In this document: positions 43,210 to 52,119 of the stretch, in pieces | Layout of the letters: each line of letters begins with the position of its first letter | How positions within the stretch are numbered: the first letter of the stretch is position 1 | DNA from: Streptomyces sp. MMG1121 | GTDB lineage: Bacteria; Actinomycetota; Actinomycetes; Streptomycetales; Streptomycetaceae | DNA length: 64,000 nt | Reading direction: 5' to 3' | Assembly: GCF_001280015.1 (NCBI RefSeq) | Contig: NZ_LGDV01000190.1 | Location: 124,001 to 188,000, forward strand | The notes under the pieces: model-generated | What the model was told of the DNA's origin: nothing | What the model saw: the letters and a program-made list of their open reading frames with translations, nothing else | Database searches by the model: none | Translations under genes and position numbers: made by a program

Positions 43210-44688
43210 TCACTTCTTGGAGTTGATGACCGCCTGCATGACGTTCTTGGCGATCGGCGCGGCCAGGCCGCCACCGGAGATGTCGTCGCGGTTGGCGCTC
43301 TCGTCCTCGATGACCACGGCCACCGCCACCGGCGAGCTGCCGTCGGGCATCTTGGCGAAGGAGATGAACCAGGCGTACGGGTTGGCACTGTTCGCCACAC
43401 CGTGCTGCGCGGTACCGGTCTTGCCGCCGACCTTGACGCCGCTGATCTTCGCGTTCGTACCGGTGCCCTTCTCGACCACCGTCTGCATCATGTCCTGCAG
43501 GATCTGCGCGTTCTGCGAGGACAGCGGCCGGCTCAGCTCCTGCGGCTCGGTCTGCGTGACCGTGTCGAGGTTGGACGACTGGAGCTTGTCCACCATGTAC
43601 GGCTTCATCAGCTTGCCGTCGTTGGCGACCGCCGAGGCGATCATGGCCATCTGCAGCGGGGTCGCGGCGGTGTTGAACTGGCCGATGGAGGACAGCGCGG
43701 TCTGCGACTGGTTCATCTTGTCGGAGAACACCGACGCGTTGGAGCGGACCGGCGTGAACTGCTCGGAGTCGAAGCCGAACTTCTTCGCCTCGGCCAGCAT
43801 CTTGGCGTTGCCGAGGTCGGCGCCGATCTTGCCGAAGACGCTGTTGCACGAGTACTGCAGAGCGGTCCGCAGGGTGGCGTCCTTGCAGGGGATGTTGCCC
43901 TCGTTCTTCAGCGGCGTCGTCGTACCGGGCATGATCCACGGCAGCGGCGAGTTCGTGTTCTCGTCGGCCGACTTGTACAGCCCGTTCTCCAGCGCGGCCG
44001 CCGCGGTGACCACCTTGAAGGTGGAGCCCGGGGGGTAGGTCTCGCGCAGCGCCCGGTTCAGCGTCGGGTCGGCCGGGTCGTTCTTCTTCTGGAGCTTGTT
44101 CCAGTTCGTGGTGTCCGAGCCGAGGGAGTTGCCCGCGAAGGACGAGGGGTCGTACGACGGGTAGGAGGCCAGCGCCAGGATCTTGCCGGTGGACGGCTCC
44201 AGGGCGACCACCGCGCCCTTGCCGCCCTGCTTCGACAGCCCGTCGAACGCCGCCTTCTGCGCGGCCGCGTTCAGCGTGGTGACGACGTTGCCGCCCTGCT
44301 TCGGCTTGCCCGTGATCATGTCGAGGGTGTTGCGGAAGAAGAGCCGGTCGTCGTTGCCGGTGAGGATGCCGTCGTCGATCTTCTCCAGCTGGGTGCTGCC
44401 GAACGCCTGCGAGGAGTAGCCGGTGACCGGGGACCACATGGGCCCGTCCTTGTAGGTGCGCTTGTACTTGAAGTCGCCGTTCTTGACCTCGACGGAGCCG
44501 GTTATCGGGTTGCCGTCGACGATGATGTCGCCGCGCGGGTACGCGTACCGCTCGATGGCGACCCGGCGGTTGTCCGGGGCGGTGCGCAGCTCGTCGGCCT
44601 TGACGTACTGGAGCCAGTTGTCGCGGATCAGCAGGGCCATCACGAGGAGGCCACAGAAGATCGCGATCCGGCGCAGGGGCTTGTTCAT
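43210..44688 (-). CDS. pbpA: Class B penicillin-binding protein PbpA
   Basis: This 492-residue transpeptidase has one N-terminal membrane helix and the penicillin-binding motifs STFK (Ser222, Lys225), SCN (280-282) and KTG (423-425). With RodA it forms a peptidoglycan polymerase/cross-linking pair. ATG 44688 is chosen because it overlaps the rodA stop by four bases. About 170 bases separate its end from pknB and may include a pknB promoter. Confidence 0.94.
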   Translation of the reverse strand: MNKPLRRIAIFCGLLVMALLIRDNWLQYVKADELRTAPDNRRVAIERYAYPRGDIIVDGNPITGSVEVKNGDFKYKRTYKDGPMWSPVTGYSSQAFGSTQLEKIDDGILTGNDDRLFFRNTLDMITGKPKQGGNVVTTLNAAAQKAAFDGLSKQGGKGAVVALEPSTGKILALASYPSYDPSSFAGNSLGSDTTNWNKLQKKNDPADPTLNRALRETYPPGSTFKVVTAAAALENGLYKSADENTNSPLPWIMPGTTTPLKNEGNIPCKDATLRTALQYSCNSVFGKIGADLGNAKMLAEAKKFGFDSEQFTPVRSNASVFSDKMNQSQTALSSIGQFNTAATPLQMAMIASAVANDGKLMKPYMVDKLQSSNLDTVTQTEPQELSRPLSSQNAQILQDMMQTVVEKGTGTNAKISGVKVGGKTGTAQHGVANSANPYAWFISFAKMPDGSSPVAVAVVIEDESANRDDISGGGLAAPIAKNVMQAVINSKK

Positions 44689-46130
44689 GACGGGCGGACC
44701 ACCTGGGTCATCTCGGCGTCGGGGTTGGCGGCGGGGGCGGGCGCCGGGCGGCGGGCGGTGTCGCTGATCCGGATCAGGATGCCGATCAGCGCCCAGTTGG
44801 CGATCACGGAGGAACCGCCGTACGCGAGGAACGGCATGGTCATACCGGTCAGCGGGATGAGACCCATGACGCCGCCGGCCACGACGAACACCTGGAGCGC
44901 GAAGCCACCGGACAGTCCGATGGCCAGCAGCTTGCCGAACGGGTCGCGGGCGGCGAGCGCGGTGCGGATACCGCGCTCGGCGATCAGGCCGTAGATCAGC
45001 AGGATCGCCATGATGCCGGCCAGGCCCAGCTCCTCGCCGAAGGTGGCGAAGATGAAGTCGGAGTTGGCGGCGAACCGGATCAGCTCGGAGTGGCCCTGGC
45101 CCCAGCCGGTGCCGAGGGTGCCGCCGGAGCCGAACGCCCACAGGGCCTGCTGGAGCTGGTCGGAGTGGGCGATGCCGTCGTGGGTGATCTGACGGCTCAG
45201 CTCGTACTCGCGCATCGGGTTGAGCCAGGCCTGCACACGGGTCTGGATGTGCGGCTCGAAGCTCGCCACGCCGACGGCGCCGACCGCGGACATCAGCAGA
45301 CCGAAGACGATCCAGCTGGTCCGCTCGGTGGCGACGTACAGCATGATCACGAACATGCCGAAGAACAGCAGCGACGTACCGAGGTCGGTCTCGAAGACCA
45401 GGATGAGGATCGAGATCGTCCAGACGACGAGGATCGGGCCGAGGTCACGGCCGCGCGGCAGGTAGAGGCCCATGAAACGGCGGCTGGCGAGGGCCAGCGC
45501 GTCCCGCTTGACCATCAGATAGCCGGCGAAGAACACCGCGAGCACGATCTTGGCGAACTCACCGGGCTGGATGGTGAAACTGCCTACGTGGATCCAGATC
45601 TTCGCGCCGAAGACGTTGGCGCCCAGGCCCGGGACCAGCGGGAGCAGCAGCAGGACCAGCGCGCACACCATGGAGATGTAGGTGTAGCGCTGCAGGGCGC
45701 GGTGGTCCTTGAGGAAGACCAGCACCGCGACGAACAGCGCGATGCCCATCGCCGTGTAGAGCAGCTGGTTGGTTGCCTTGCCGCCCGCGACATGGAGCTG
45801 TTGCAGCAGCTTGGACTGGTCCAGGCGCCAGATGCAGACCAGGCCGAGCCCGTTGAGCAGGGTGGCCAGTGGCAGCAGCAGCGGGTCGGCGTACGGCGCG
45901 AACTTCCGTACGGCGAGATGGGCGACTCCGGCCAGCAGACCGAGGCCGAGGCCGTAGCTCAGCAGCCCGGCCGGTACCTGGTCGTTGATGGCCAGGCCCA
46001 CGTTGGCGTAGGCGAACACCGGGATGGCCACGGCGAAGACCAGCAGGGCCAGCTCGGTGTTGCGGCGGCTCGGCGCGCCGATCGCGCCGATCGTGGACGT
46101 GTGATGCGTCGGCGAGTTAGACGTGCTCAT
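44685..46130 (-). CDS. rodA: RodA/FtsW family peptidoglycan polymerase (SEDS)
   Basis: This 481-residue protein has about ten to twelve membrane helices and the SEDS signatures (FGAKIWIHVGSFTIQPGEFAKIVLAVF, FIFATFGEELG and GMTMPFLAYGGSSV). SEDS proteins polymerise glycan strands from lipid II. It is paired with pbpA by an ATGA overlap. FtsW is the closest alternative; the operon position supports the RodA-like member. Confidence 0.93.
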   Translation of the reverse strand: MSTSNSPTHHTSTIGAIGAPSRRNTELALLVFAVAIPVFAYANVGLAINDQVPAGLLSYGLGLGLLAGVAHLAVRKFAPYADPLLLPLATLLNGLGLVCIWRLDQSKLLQQLHVAGGKATNQLLYTAMGIALFVAVLVFLKDHRALQRYTYISMVCALVLLLLPLVPGLGANVFGAKIWIHVGSFTIQPGEFAKIVLAVFFAGYLMVKRDALALASRRFMGLYLPRGRDLGPILVVWTISILILVFETDLGTSLLFFGMFVIMLYVATERTSWIVFGLLMSAVGAVGVASFEPHIQTRVQAWLNPMREYELSRQITHDGIAHSDQLQQALWAFGSGGTLGTGWGQGHSELIRFAANSDFIFATFGEELGLAGIMAILLIYGLIAERGIRTALAARDPFGKLLAIGLSGGFALQVFVVAGGVMGLIPLTGMTMPFLAYGGSSVIANWALIGILIRISDTARRPAPAPAANPDAEMTQVVRPS

Positions 46131-46157
46131 CGTGTGACAGGGCCTCTCGCGGCTGGA

Positions 46158-47702
46158 CTACTGCTTGCCGCACTGATCGACGACCTTCTGCTCATCCTCG
46201 GAGAGGCTCGGGCCGGGGTTGGGACTGGCAGTCGAGGTCGGGGGCTTCGAGGTGGACTTCGAACCGGGCGCTGACGACGACGGGTGCGGCGTCGGTGTCG
46301 CCTTGGACGTGAGGGACGTACGGGTGGTTCCCGTGGTGCCTCCGGCCTCGCCCTGCCCCGTCCTGCCGCCCCGCTGCGACTCGGCGGCCGTGCGCTCCGC
46401 CTGCTTCTTGCACGCGGAGGCCTGTACCGACAGCGCCTCGATCTTCGTCTGTGCCTGCTGCAGACCGCCCGCGGCGATCGTGGCCTTCACCTGCTTCTGC
46501 TGGTAGGGCGGCAGGTACTTGAGTTCGATCTCGGGATGGTCCTTCTCCACCTTCGACAGCGACACCCAGGCCAGGTCCTGGCTGATGCCGCGGTACAGCG
46601 CCACGTGCTCGTCCTTGGAACCGACGTAGTACTGCGTCTGCGTCCAGCGGTAGCCGCCGTAGAGGCCGCCGCCGATGACGGCGAGGGCGAGGGCGCCGTA
46701 GAGGGTTCCCCTCAGCCACCTGCGCTTGGCGCGGGGCTTGGTGAAGTCGTCGTCGGCGTAGTCGCCGAAGCCGTCGGCCGGGATGAAGCCGGTGGTGTCG
46801 CCGGAGCCGGGCGGGCCGAACTCGCCGCCGCCGTGCCCGTGTCCCTGGCGGCCCAGGTGCGAGGCACGGCCGGCCGGGGTCTGCATGATGCCGTTGTCGT
46901 GCAGATGGTGCTGGTTCTCGGCGACCGCGCCGACCACGACCGGCTGGTCGGAGAGCTGCCCGGCGAGGGTGTCGCCGGTGTCCAGGTCGAGCACGTCCGC
47001 GATGATCACGGTGATGTTGTCGGGGCCGCCGCCGCGCAGCGCGAGCTGGATCAGCTCCTGCACGGTCTCCTGCGGGCCCTGGTAGCTGGCAAGGGTCTCC
47101 TCCATCGTCTGGTGGGAGACGACGCCGGACAGCCCGTCGGAGCAGATCAGATAGCGGTCGCCGGCCCGGACCTCGCGGATCGACAGGTCCGGCTCGACGT
47201 GCTCGGCGCTGCCGAGGGCGCGCATCAGCAGGGAGCGCTGCGGGTGGGTGGTGGCCTCTTCCTCGGTGATCCGGCCCTCGTCCACGAGCCGCTGCACCCA
47301 GGTGTGGTCCTGGGTGATCTGGGTGAGCACCCCGTCACGCAGCAGATAGGCGCGCGAGTCGCCGACGTGCACGAGGCCGAGCCGCTGCCCGGTCCACAGC
47401 AGTGCGGTCAGGGTCGTCCCCATGCCTTCGAGCTGGGGGTCCTCCTCGACCATGGCGCGCAGCTGGTCGTTGGCGCGCTGCACGGCCTGGCCGAGGGAGG
47501 TGAGGATGTCGGAGCCGGGCACGTCGTCGTCGAGCGTGACCAGGGTGGAGATGACCTCGGAGGAGGCGACCTCGCCAGCCGCCTGGCCGCCCATGCCGTC
47601 GGCGATCGCGAGCAGCCGAGGACCGGCGTAACCGGAGTCCTCGTTGCCCTCCCGGATCATGCCCTTGTGCGATCCGGCGGCAAAGCGCAGTGACAGACTC
47701 AT
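46158..47702 (-). CDS. pstP: PP2C-type Ser/Thr phosphatase PstP
   Basis: This 514-residue protein has an N-terminal PP2C catalytic domain (RFAAGSHKGMIREGNEDSGY, LLAIADGMGGQAAGEVASS, ICSDGLSGVV, GGGPDNITVI), one membrane helix near residue 335 and an extracytoplasmic Ser/Thr/Pro-rich tail. It removes phosphate from PknB and its substrates. I chose ATG 47702 because GAGGTGGGC precedes it; an in-frame start at 47759 would add 19 residues. Confidence 0.94.
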   Translation of the reverse strand: MSLSLRFAAGSHKGMIREGNEDSGYAGPRLLAIADGMGGQAAGEVASSEVISTLVTLDDDVPGSDILTSLGQAVQRANDQLRAMVEEDPQLEGMGTTLTALLWTGQRLGLVHVGDSRAYLLRDGVLTQITQDHTWVQRLVDEGRITEEEATTHPQRSLLMRALGSAEHVEPDLSIREVRAGDRYLICSDGLSGVVSHQTMEETLASYQGPQETVQELIQLALRGGGPDNITVIIADVLDLDTGDTLAGQLSDQPVVVGAVAENQHHLHDNGIMQTPAGRASHLGRQGHGHGGGEFGPPGSGDTTGFIPADGFGDYADDDFTKPRAKRRWLRGTLYGALALAVIGGGLYGGYRWTQTQYYVGSKDEHVALYRGISQDLAWVSLSKVEKDHPEIELKYLPPYQQKQVKATIAAGGLQQAQTKIEALSVQASACKKQAERTAAESQRGGRTGQGEAGGTTGTTRTSLTSKATPTPHPSSSAPGSKSTSKPPTSTASPNPGPSLSEDEQKVVDQCGKQ

Positions 47703-47842
47703 GCCCACCTCGCCCGTCGGTTCCGGGTACAGCCGGTCGTGTCGAGCCACACTGCCCACCCTCCGGTCGGGAGCGCGCCGGCAGCCGGATGGCGGCCTGC
47801 CGCTGCGTGCTCGCTCCGCTCGCGCTCACTCATGACGTAGCA

Positions 47843-48376
47843 CTACTTCCGCAGCTCGATGACGGTCTTGCCGATGCGGATCGGCGCGCCCAGCGGGATC
47901 GGTGTGGGGGTCGTCAGCCGGGACCGGTCCAGATAGGTGCCGTTGGTGGAGCCGAGGTCCTCGACGATCCACTGGCCGTCGCGGTCCGGGTAGATCCTGG
48001 CATGACGGCTGGAGGCGTAGTCGTCGTCCAGCACGATCGTGGAGTCGTGTGCCCGGCCCAGGCTGATCGTCTGGCCCTGCAGGGACACGGTGGTGCCGGT
48101 CAGTGTGCCTTCGGTCACCACCAGCTTGGAGGGGGCGTTGCGGCCGCGCCGGCCGCCGCCCTGTTGCCCACGCTGCTGGCCGCGCTGCGGCGGAGGCGTG
48201 GCGGCCTGCTGCCGGGGCGCCTGCTGCTGCTGGCGTCCGGCCTCCCTACGCGATCCGCGCTGGGTGACGCGCGTACCGAACAGGTCGCTGCGGATGACCT
48301 GCACGGCCACGATCACGAACAGCCACAGTACGGCCAGGAAACCCAGCCGCATGACCGTGAGGGTCAGCTCTGACAT
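47843..48376 (-). CDS. fhaB: FHA domain protein FhaB
   Basis: This 177-residue protein has an N-terminal membrane helix (LTVMRLGFLAVLWLFVIVAVQVI), a Gln/Gly/Arg-rich linker and a C-terminal FHA domain (ISLGRAHDSTIVLDDDYASSRHARI and LGSTNGTYL). FHA domains bind phosphothreonine, so it reads PknB signals at the membrane. ATG 48376 lies ten bases after the fhaA stop. Confidence 0.93.
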   Translation of the reverse strand: MSELTLTVMRLGFLAVLWLFVIVAVQVIRSDLFGTRVTQRGSRREAGRQQQQAPRQQAATPPPQRGQQRGQQGGGRRGRNAPSKLVVTEGTLTGTTVSLQGQTISLGRAHDSTIVLDDDYASSRHARIYPDRDGQWIVEDLGSTNGTYLDRSRLTTPTPIPLGAPIRIGKTVIELRK

Positions 48377-48386
48377 TGCCCCCGCT

Positions 48387-49244
48387 TCACCCTTCGGCTT
48401 GCCTATAGATAACGGTGGTGCTGCCCACGACGATCCGCGAGCCGTCGCGGAGCGTAGCGCGGGTGGTGTGCTGCCCGTCCACCACGATGCCGTTGGTGGA
48501 GCCGAGATCCTGGATCGTCGAGGGCGTTCCGGTCCGGATCTCACAGTGCCGGCGGGAGACGCCGGGGTCGTCGATCCGTACGTCGGCCTCGGTGCTGCGA
48601 CCCAGTACCAGCGTCGGGCGGGAGATCTGGTGGCGGGAGCCGTTGATCTCGATCCAGTAGCGGGTGCGCCCGCCGCTCGCGGGGGCGGCCGGGGGCCGCT
48701 GGCCGGCGGGCTGGGGGTAGCCGTAGCCGCCGGGCCGGGTGCCGGGCGGCGGCGCGGACGGCATCGGGGGCGCGCCGGGCGGAGTGGCCGGCGGGTAGCC
48801 GGGGGCACTCGGTCCGGGGCGGCCGGCCGCCGGGCCTGCGGGGGCCTGCGGAGCCTCCGGCTGGCTGCTGGAGGAGGCGAGGGTGCGGCTGCGCACCCGG
48901 TACAGACCGGTGTCGAGGTCGTCGGCCTTCTCCAGGTTGACCTTGATCGGTCCCATGAAGGTGTAGCGCTGCTGCTTGGCGTAGTCGCGCACCATTCCGG
49001 CCAGCTCGTCGCCGAGCTGCCCGGAGTAGGGGCTGAGGCGCTCGTGGTCCGGCGCGCTCAGCTCCACGATGAAGTCGTTGGGTACGACGGTCCGGTCGCG
49101 GTTCCAGATCGTGGCGTTGTTGTCGCACTCACGCTGAAGCGCGCCGGCGATCTCCACGGGTTGGACCTCGGACTTGAAGACCTTGGCGAAGGTGCCGTTC
49201 ACCAGACCTTCGAGACGCTGCTCGAACTTCTTCAGGACTCCCAT
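48387..49244 (-). CDS. fhaA: FHA domain protein FhaA with DUF3662 domain
   Basis: This 285-residue protein has an N-terminal DUF3662 domain (MGVLKKFEQRLEGLVNGTFAKVFKSEVQPVEIA), a Pro/Gly-rich linker and a C-terminal FHA domain (LVLGRSTEADVRIDDPGVSRRHCEI and LGSTNGIVVDG). It is cytoplasmic and couples PknB phosphorylation to cell wall proteins. It is the first gene of the minus-strand operon, and GGAGGTGCCCC precedes ATG 49244. Confidence 0.95.
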   Translation of the reverse strand: MGVLKKFEQRLEGLVNGTFAKVFKSEVQPVEIAGALQRECDNNATIWNRDRTVVPNDFIVELSAPDHERLSPYSGQLGDELAGMVRDYAKQQRYTFMGPIKVNLEKADDLDTGLYRVRSRTLASSSSQPEAPQAPAGPAAGRPGPSAPGYPPATPPGAPPMPSAPPPGTRPGGYGYPQPAGQRPPAAPASGGRTRYWIEINGSRHQISRPTLVLGRSTEADVRIDDPGVSRRHCEIRTGTPSTIQDLGSTNGIVVDGQHTTRATLRDGSRIVVGSTTVIYRQAEG

Positions 49245-49690
49245 GGGGCACCTCCTCCGTCCCTGCCGTTGCGTTGCCCTGCTTACTGATCGTATCTACG
49301 CGTCCGGCAATCAGCCGGTTCCCCCAGCGGCTCCCCTTCGAACTCCCGGTACACACTCTCGCTGCCATGGATCGTAGAGGGGGGCGCAGACCAGTGTCCC
49401 GCACCGGGCTGTGGACCCGGCCCGCCTTCTGGGCAGACGGCTGGGACCGGTACGAGGTTGATACGTGAACCGCGTCTGGTTGATACGTGAGGTGTCCGTG
49501 GGGCGTCTAGGGGCGGTCTAGTGGGGCGTCCTGCCGGAGGAGACGGGCGAGGTGGGGCGGCGGCAGCGACCGGGCCGTGGCCGGGCGGTGGCCAGGGAAA
49601 GGGATGTGAACCCACCCGGTACGACGTGCTAATGTTCTGGATGTCGGAAGGGGCCAGCCCGAAAGGGAAGGACCGGAAGGCACACCCAAT
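49245..49690. promoter_or_regulatory. Control region between fhaA and tRNA-Leu, with a 13-bp direct repeat
   Basis: No gene is supported in these 446 bases. A perfect 13-bp direct repeat, GGTTGATACGTGA, occurs at 49456-49468 and 49478-49490, start to start 22 bases apart, which is about two helical turns. It lies some 210-245 bases upstream of fhaA on that gene's strand. For the tRNA, TGCTAATGT near 49627-49635 looks like an extended -10 about 55 bases upstream. Confidence 0.5.
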
Positions 49691-49774
49691 GCGCGGGTGG
49701 CGGAATAGGCAGACGCGCTGGATTCAGGTTCCAGTGCCCGCAAGGGCGTGGGGGTTCAACTCCCCCCTCGCGCA
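49691..49774 (+). tRNA. tRNA-Leu, anticodon CAG
   Basis: The 84-base sequence folds as a class II tRNA. The acceptor arm pairs GCGCGGG with CTCGCGC (one G-U pair), and the anticodon arm is CTGGA TTCAGGT TCCAG with anticodon CAG. A variable arm (CCCGCAAGGG) and a T-arm GGGGG TTCAACT CCCCC follow. The 3' CCA is not encoded. It reads CUG, the commonest leucine codon of this GC-rich genome. Confidence 0.96.
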
Positions 49775-49792
49775 CAGAAGAGACTCGGGTCT

Positions 49793-49817
49793 CTGCCGGT
49801 GACGGAAGTCACGGCAG
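49793..49817 (+). terminator. Hairpin after tRNA-Leu
   Basis: The arms CTGCCGGTGAC and GTCACGGCAG pair with one bulged G around the loop GGAA, 18 bases after the tRNA, and a T-rich stretch (TTTCTCATTT) follows shortly. This fits a terminator of the tRNA transcript. Confidence 0.65.
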
Positions 49818-49911
49818 GGGCCCGTTTCTCATTTCCGCTCCGACTCGGCCGTTGCGGCTGTGAGGCTTCGCACAGCCGTGTCGGGGCGTACGCCGGGACC
49901 CGGCTCGTGAG

Positions 49912-50508
49912 CTATCTCACGGGCGGTGCAGGGGTGCTGAGGGTTCTGGCGGTGAACTCGGCCAGCTGTGCCCGCATTTCGGCGCGGGGCAGGCCCTTCT
50001 CGTCGGCCAGGTGGGCGACGAGGTCGGCCCGGGTGGCGGCGAGCAGGGCGTGGGCGGTGAAGTCGCTGCCGGTCAGGCCCGGGATCTGCGCCAGCAGGCT
50101 GTGGAGCAGGGTGTGCCAGCGCTCGTAGTGCTCGGTGTCGTAAGGGCTGTCCGAGCCAGTCTGCTCCAGCGCCAGTGCGAGATGGCGGTTGTCGAGCTTG
50201 AAGCACAGGACGGCGTCGAGCAGGGCCGGAACGCGGACCTGTGGCGCGGTTGCGGGCCCCAGGGGCGGTGGGCCCGCTTCGACGGCCTGCCTGACCGGCT
50301 CCAGCCGTGCCTCGTACAGCGCGCGGATCAGCCCGGTGCGATCACCGAAGGCGCGGAACAGGGTCGCCTTGCCGACGCCGGCCGCGGCCGCGATGTCGGC
50401 CATGGTGACGCTGTCGGGGCTCTGGCAGTGGGTGAAGAGCGTGTCGGCGGCAGCGAGCACGGCCGCTCGGTTGCGCGTCGCGTCCTTGCGGGGTCTGCGC
50501 TCGGTCAC
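49912..50508 (-). CDS. TetR family transcriptional regulator
   Basis: This 198-residue protein has the TetR HTH (RAAVLAAADTLF, VTMADIAAAAGVGKATLFRAFGDRTGLI) and a helical ligand-binding part. GTG 50508 with GGAGGAG upstream is the best start. It is divergent from the SnoaL/NmrA pair, and two identical-type palindromes lie between them, so it probably represses that pair and itself until an unknown ligand binds. Confidence 0.9.
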   Translation of the reverse strand: MTERRPRKDATRNRAAVLAAADTLFTHCQSPDSVTMADIAAAAGVGKATLFRAFGDRTGLIRALYEARLEPVRQAVEAGPPPLGPATAPQVRVPALLDAVLCFKLDNRHLALALEQTGSDSPYDTEHYERWHTLLHSLLAQIPGLTGSDFTAHALLAATRADLVAHLADEKGLPRAEMRAQLAEFTARTLSTPAPPVR

Positions 50509-50590
50509 GGGGGCTCCTCCGTCGGTCACTGGGCTTCTCTCCCGATCGCTGGGCTTCTCTCCGGGGTGCGGGACCACTTCGCTTGCGATC

Positions 50591-50647
50591 CGGACCGGCG
50601 GTCCGTATCGTCCGTCTACATTGAAGCGGACCGCGGGTCCGTATCGT
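50591..50647. promoter_or_regulatory. Twin operator for the TetR regulator
   Basis: CGGACCGGCGGTCCG (50591-50605) and CGGACCGCGGGTCCG (50627-50641) share the palindrome CGGACC-N3-GGTCCG, and each is followed by TATCGT. Their spacing is 36 bases. They fill the gap between the divergent tetR and SnoaL-like genes, as expected for TetR operators. Confidence 0.75.
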
Positions 50648-50665
50648 ATGGGATGTGAGGAAGCC

Positions 50666-51157
50666 ATGCCCAATCAGACCTCCACCACCTCACGCACCTC
50701 CACCACCTCACCCACCTCGTCTACCTCCACCACCTCGTCTGCCTCCTCGGAGAAGCTGTTCCGCCACAGCCTGCGCCTGCTCCTCGACAAGGACATCTCC
50801 GCCTGGGTCGGTCTGTGGGCCGAGGACGGCGTCATGGAGTTCCCCTTCGCGCCCCCGGGATGGCCCGGGCGACTGGAGGGCCGGGAGGCCGTCGCCGCCT
50901 ACATGCGCGACTACCCCGACCACATCGACCTGCACGACTTCCCAGACCTGCGGATCCACCGGAGCACCGACCCCGGGACCATCGTGGTCGAGATGCGCGG
51001 GGTCGGGCGGCTCGTCGCGACCGGGAAGCCTTTCGACGTGACCTACATCGCCGTCGTGTCCGTCCAGGACGGCCGTTTCACCTCCTACCGGGACTACTGG
51101 AACCCCCTCGCCGTCCAGCAGCCCGGCCTGGACTTCGTGGGGAGTGATGTCCGATGA
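50666..51157 (+). CDS. SnoaL-like (NTF2-fold) protein
   Basis: This 163-residue protein has a Ser/Thr-rich start of about 25 residues that comes from a short DNA repeat, then a SnoaL/NTF2-like domain (LDKDISAWVGLWAEDGVMEFPFAPPG, VVEMRGVGRLVATGKPFDVTYI). The family forms small hydrophobic pockets and includes isomerases and cyclases as well as binding proteins. TGAGGAAG precedes ATG 50666. It is coupled by ATGA to the NmrA-like gene. Confidence 0.85.
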   Translation: MPNQTSTTSRTSTTSPTSSTSTTSSASSEKLFRHSLRLLLDKDISAWVGLWAEDGVMEFPFAPPGWPGRLEGREAVAAYMRDYPDHIDLHDFPDLRIHRSTDPGTIVVEMRGVGRLVATGKPFDVTYIAVVSVQDGRFTSYRDYWNPLAVQQPGLDFVGSDVR

Positions 51158-52005
51158 CCGCCACCGGCACCACCCTGGTCATCGGGGCCACCGGCACCAC
51201 CGGCCGCCGGACCGCCGCCGGGTTGATCGCCGCCGGCCGCCGGGTCAGGGCCGCGAGCCGCGGTGCCGGCCGGCTGCCGGGCGCGGAACCGGTCCGCTTC
51301 GACTGGTACGACCCCGCCGGCCACGGCGCCGTCCTCGACGGAGTCGAGCGCGTCTACCTCGTCCCGCCGGTCGGTGACCCGGATCCGGCCGCGGTCATGC
51401 TGCCCTTCCTCCACCAGGCCCGCGCCGCGGGCGTCCACCGTGCCGTGCTGCTCAGCTCCTCGGCCATTGCCGAAGGCGGACCGGGAGTGGGCGTGGTGCA
51501 CCGGGCCCTGCCCGGACTGTTCGACCAGTGGGCGGTGCTGCGGCCCTCCTGGTTCATGCAGAACTTCACCGGCGCGCACCCCCACGCCCGCAGCATCCGC
51601 GAGGACGGCGTCATCCTGACCGCGACCGGGACCGGCCGGGTCGGCTTCGTCGACGCCGACGACATCGCCGCCGTCGCCGTACACGCCCTGACCGACGACC
51701 GCGCGCCCGATACGGATCTGGTCCTGACCGGCCCGGAGGCGCTCGGTCACGACGACATCGCCGCCGTCATCACGGAGGTCACCGGCCGCCCCGTGGTCCA
51801 CCGTCGTCTCACACACGAACAGATGCGTGACCGGCTGGCCGCGTCCATGCCCCTGGAGTTCGCCGAGCTGCTGGCCGGCCTGGACCTCGCCATCGCACGG
51901 GGGGCCGAGGAGCGCACGACCGATACGGTGCGGCGCCTCACGGGACGGCTGCCGAGTGACTTTCGGGCGGTCGTGGAACGGGAGTTGGGGCGGAGCGGGC
52001 GCTGA
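51154..52005 (+). CDS. NmrA-like NAD(P)-binding protein
   Basis: This 283-residue protein is an atypical short-chain dehydrogenase with the Rossmann motif LVIGATGTTGRRTAAGL and the NmrA-like segment VHRAVLLSSSAI. NmrA-type proteins reduce quinones or sense NADP without catalysis. It is translated with the SnoaL-like gene, under probable TetR control, so a detoxifying or redox role is likely. No active-site YxxxK is clear. Confidence 0.85.
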   Translation: MTATGTTLVIGATGTTGRRTAAGLIAAGRRVRAASRGAGRLPGAEPVRFDWYDPAGHGAVLDGVERVYLVPPVGDPDPAAVMLPFLHQARAAGVHRAVLLSSSAIAEGGPGVGVVHRALPGLFDQWAVLRPSWFMQNFTGAHPHARSIREDGVILTATGTGRVGFVDADDIAAVAVHALTDDRAPDTDLVLTGPEALGHDDIAAVITEVTGRPVVHRRLTHEQMRDRLAASMPLEFAELLAGLDLAIARGAEERTTDTVRRLTGRLPSDFRAVVERELGRSGR

Positions 52006-52119
52006 GCGGGGGCGGATGATACGGGGCGACGCCGTCCACACGGCCCGGTCGTGCGGGGCTGGCTGTAGCGTCTGCACGAGTTGCTGTTCGTGCAGGGTTG
52101 TTCGGGGGAGGCGGTCGCG

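Noticed and set aside
49521..49802. A plus-strand open frame over tRNA-Leu
   Set aside because: It overlaps the whole tRNA, has no ribosome site and no family resemblance.
50680..50750. Short repeats of CCACCTCA type as a CRISPR or other array
   Set aside because: The units are under 12 bases, run together without spacers and encode the Ser/Thr-rich start of the SnoaL-like protein.
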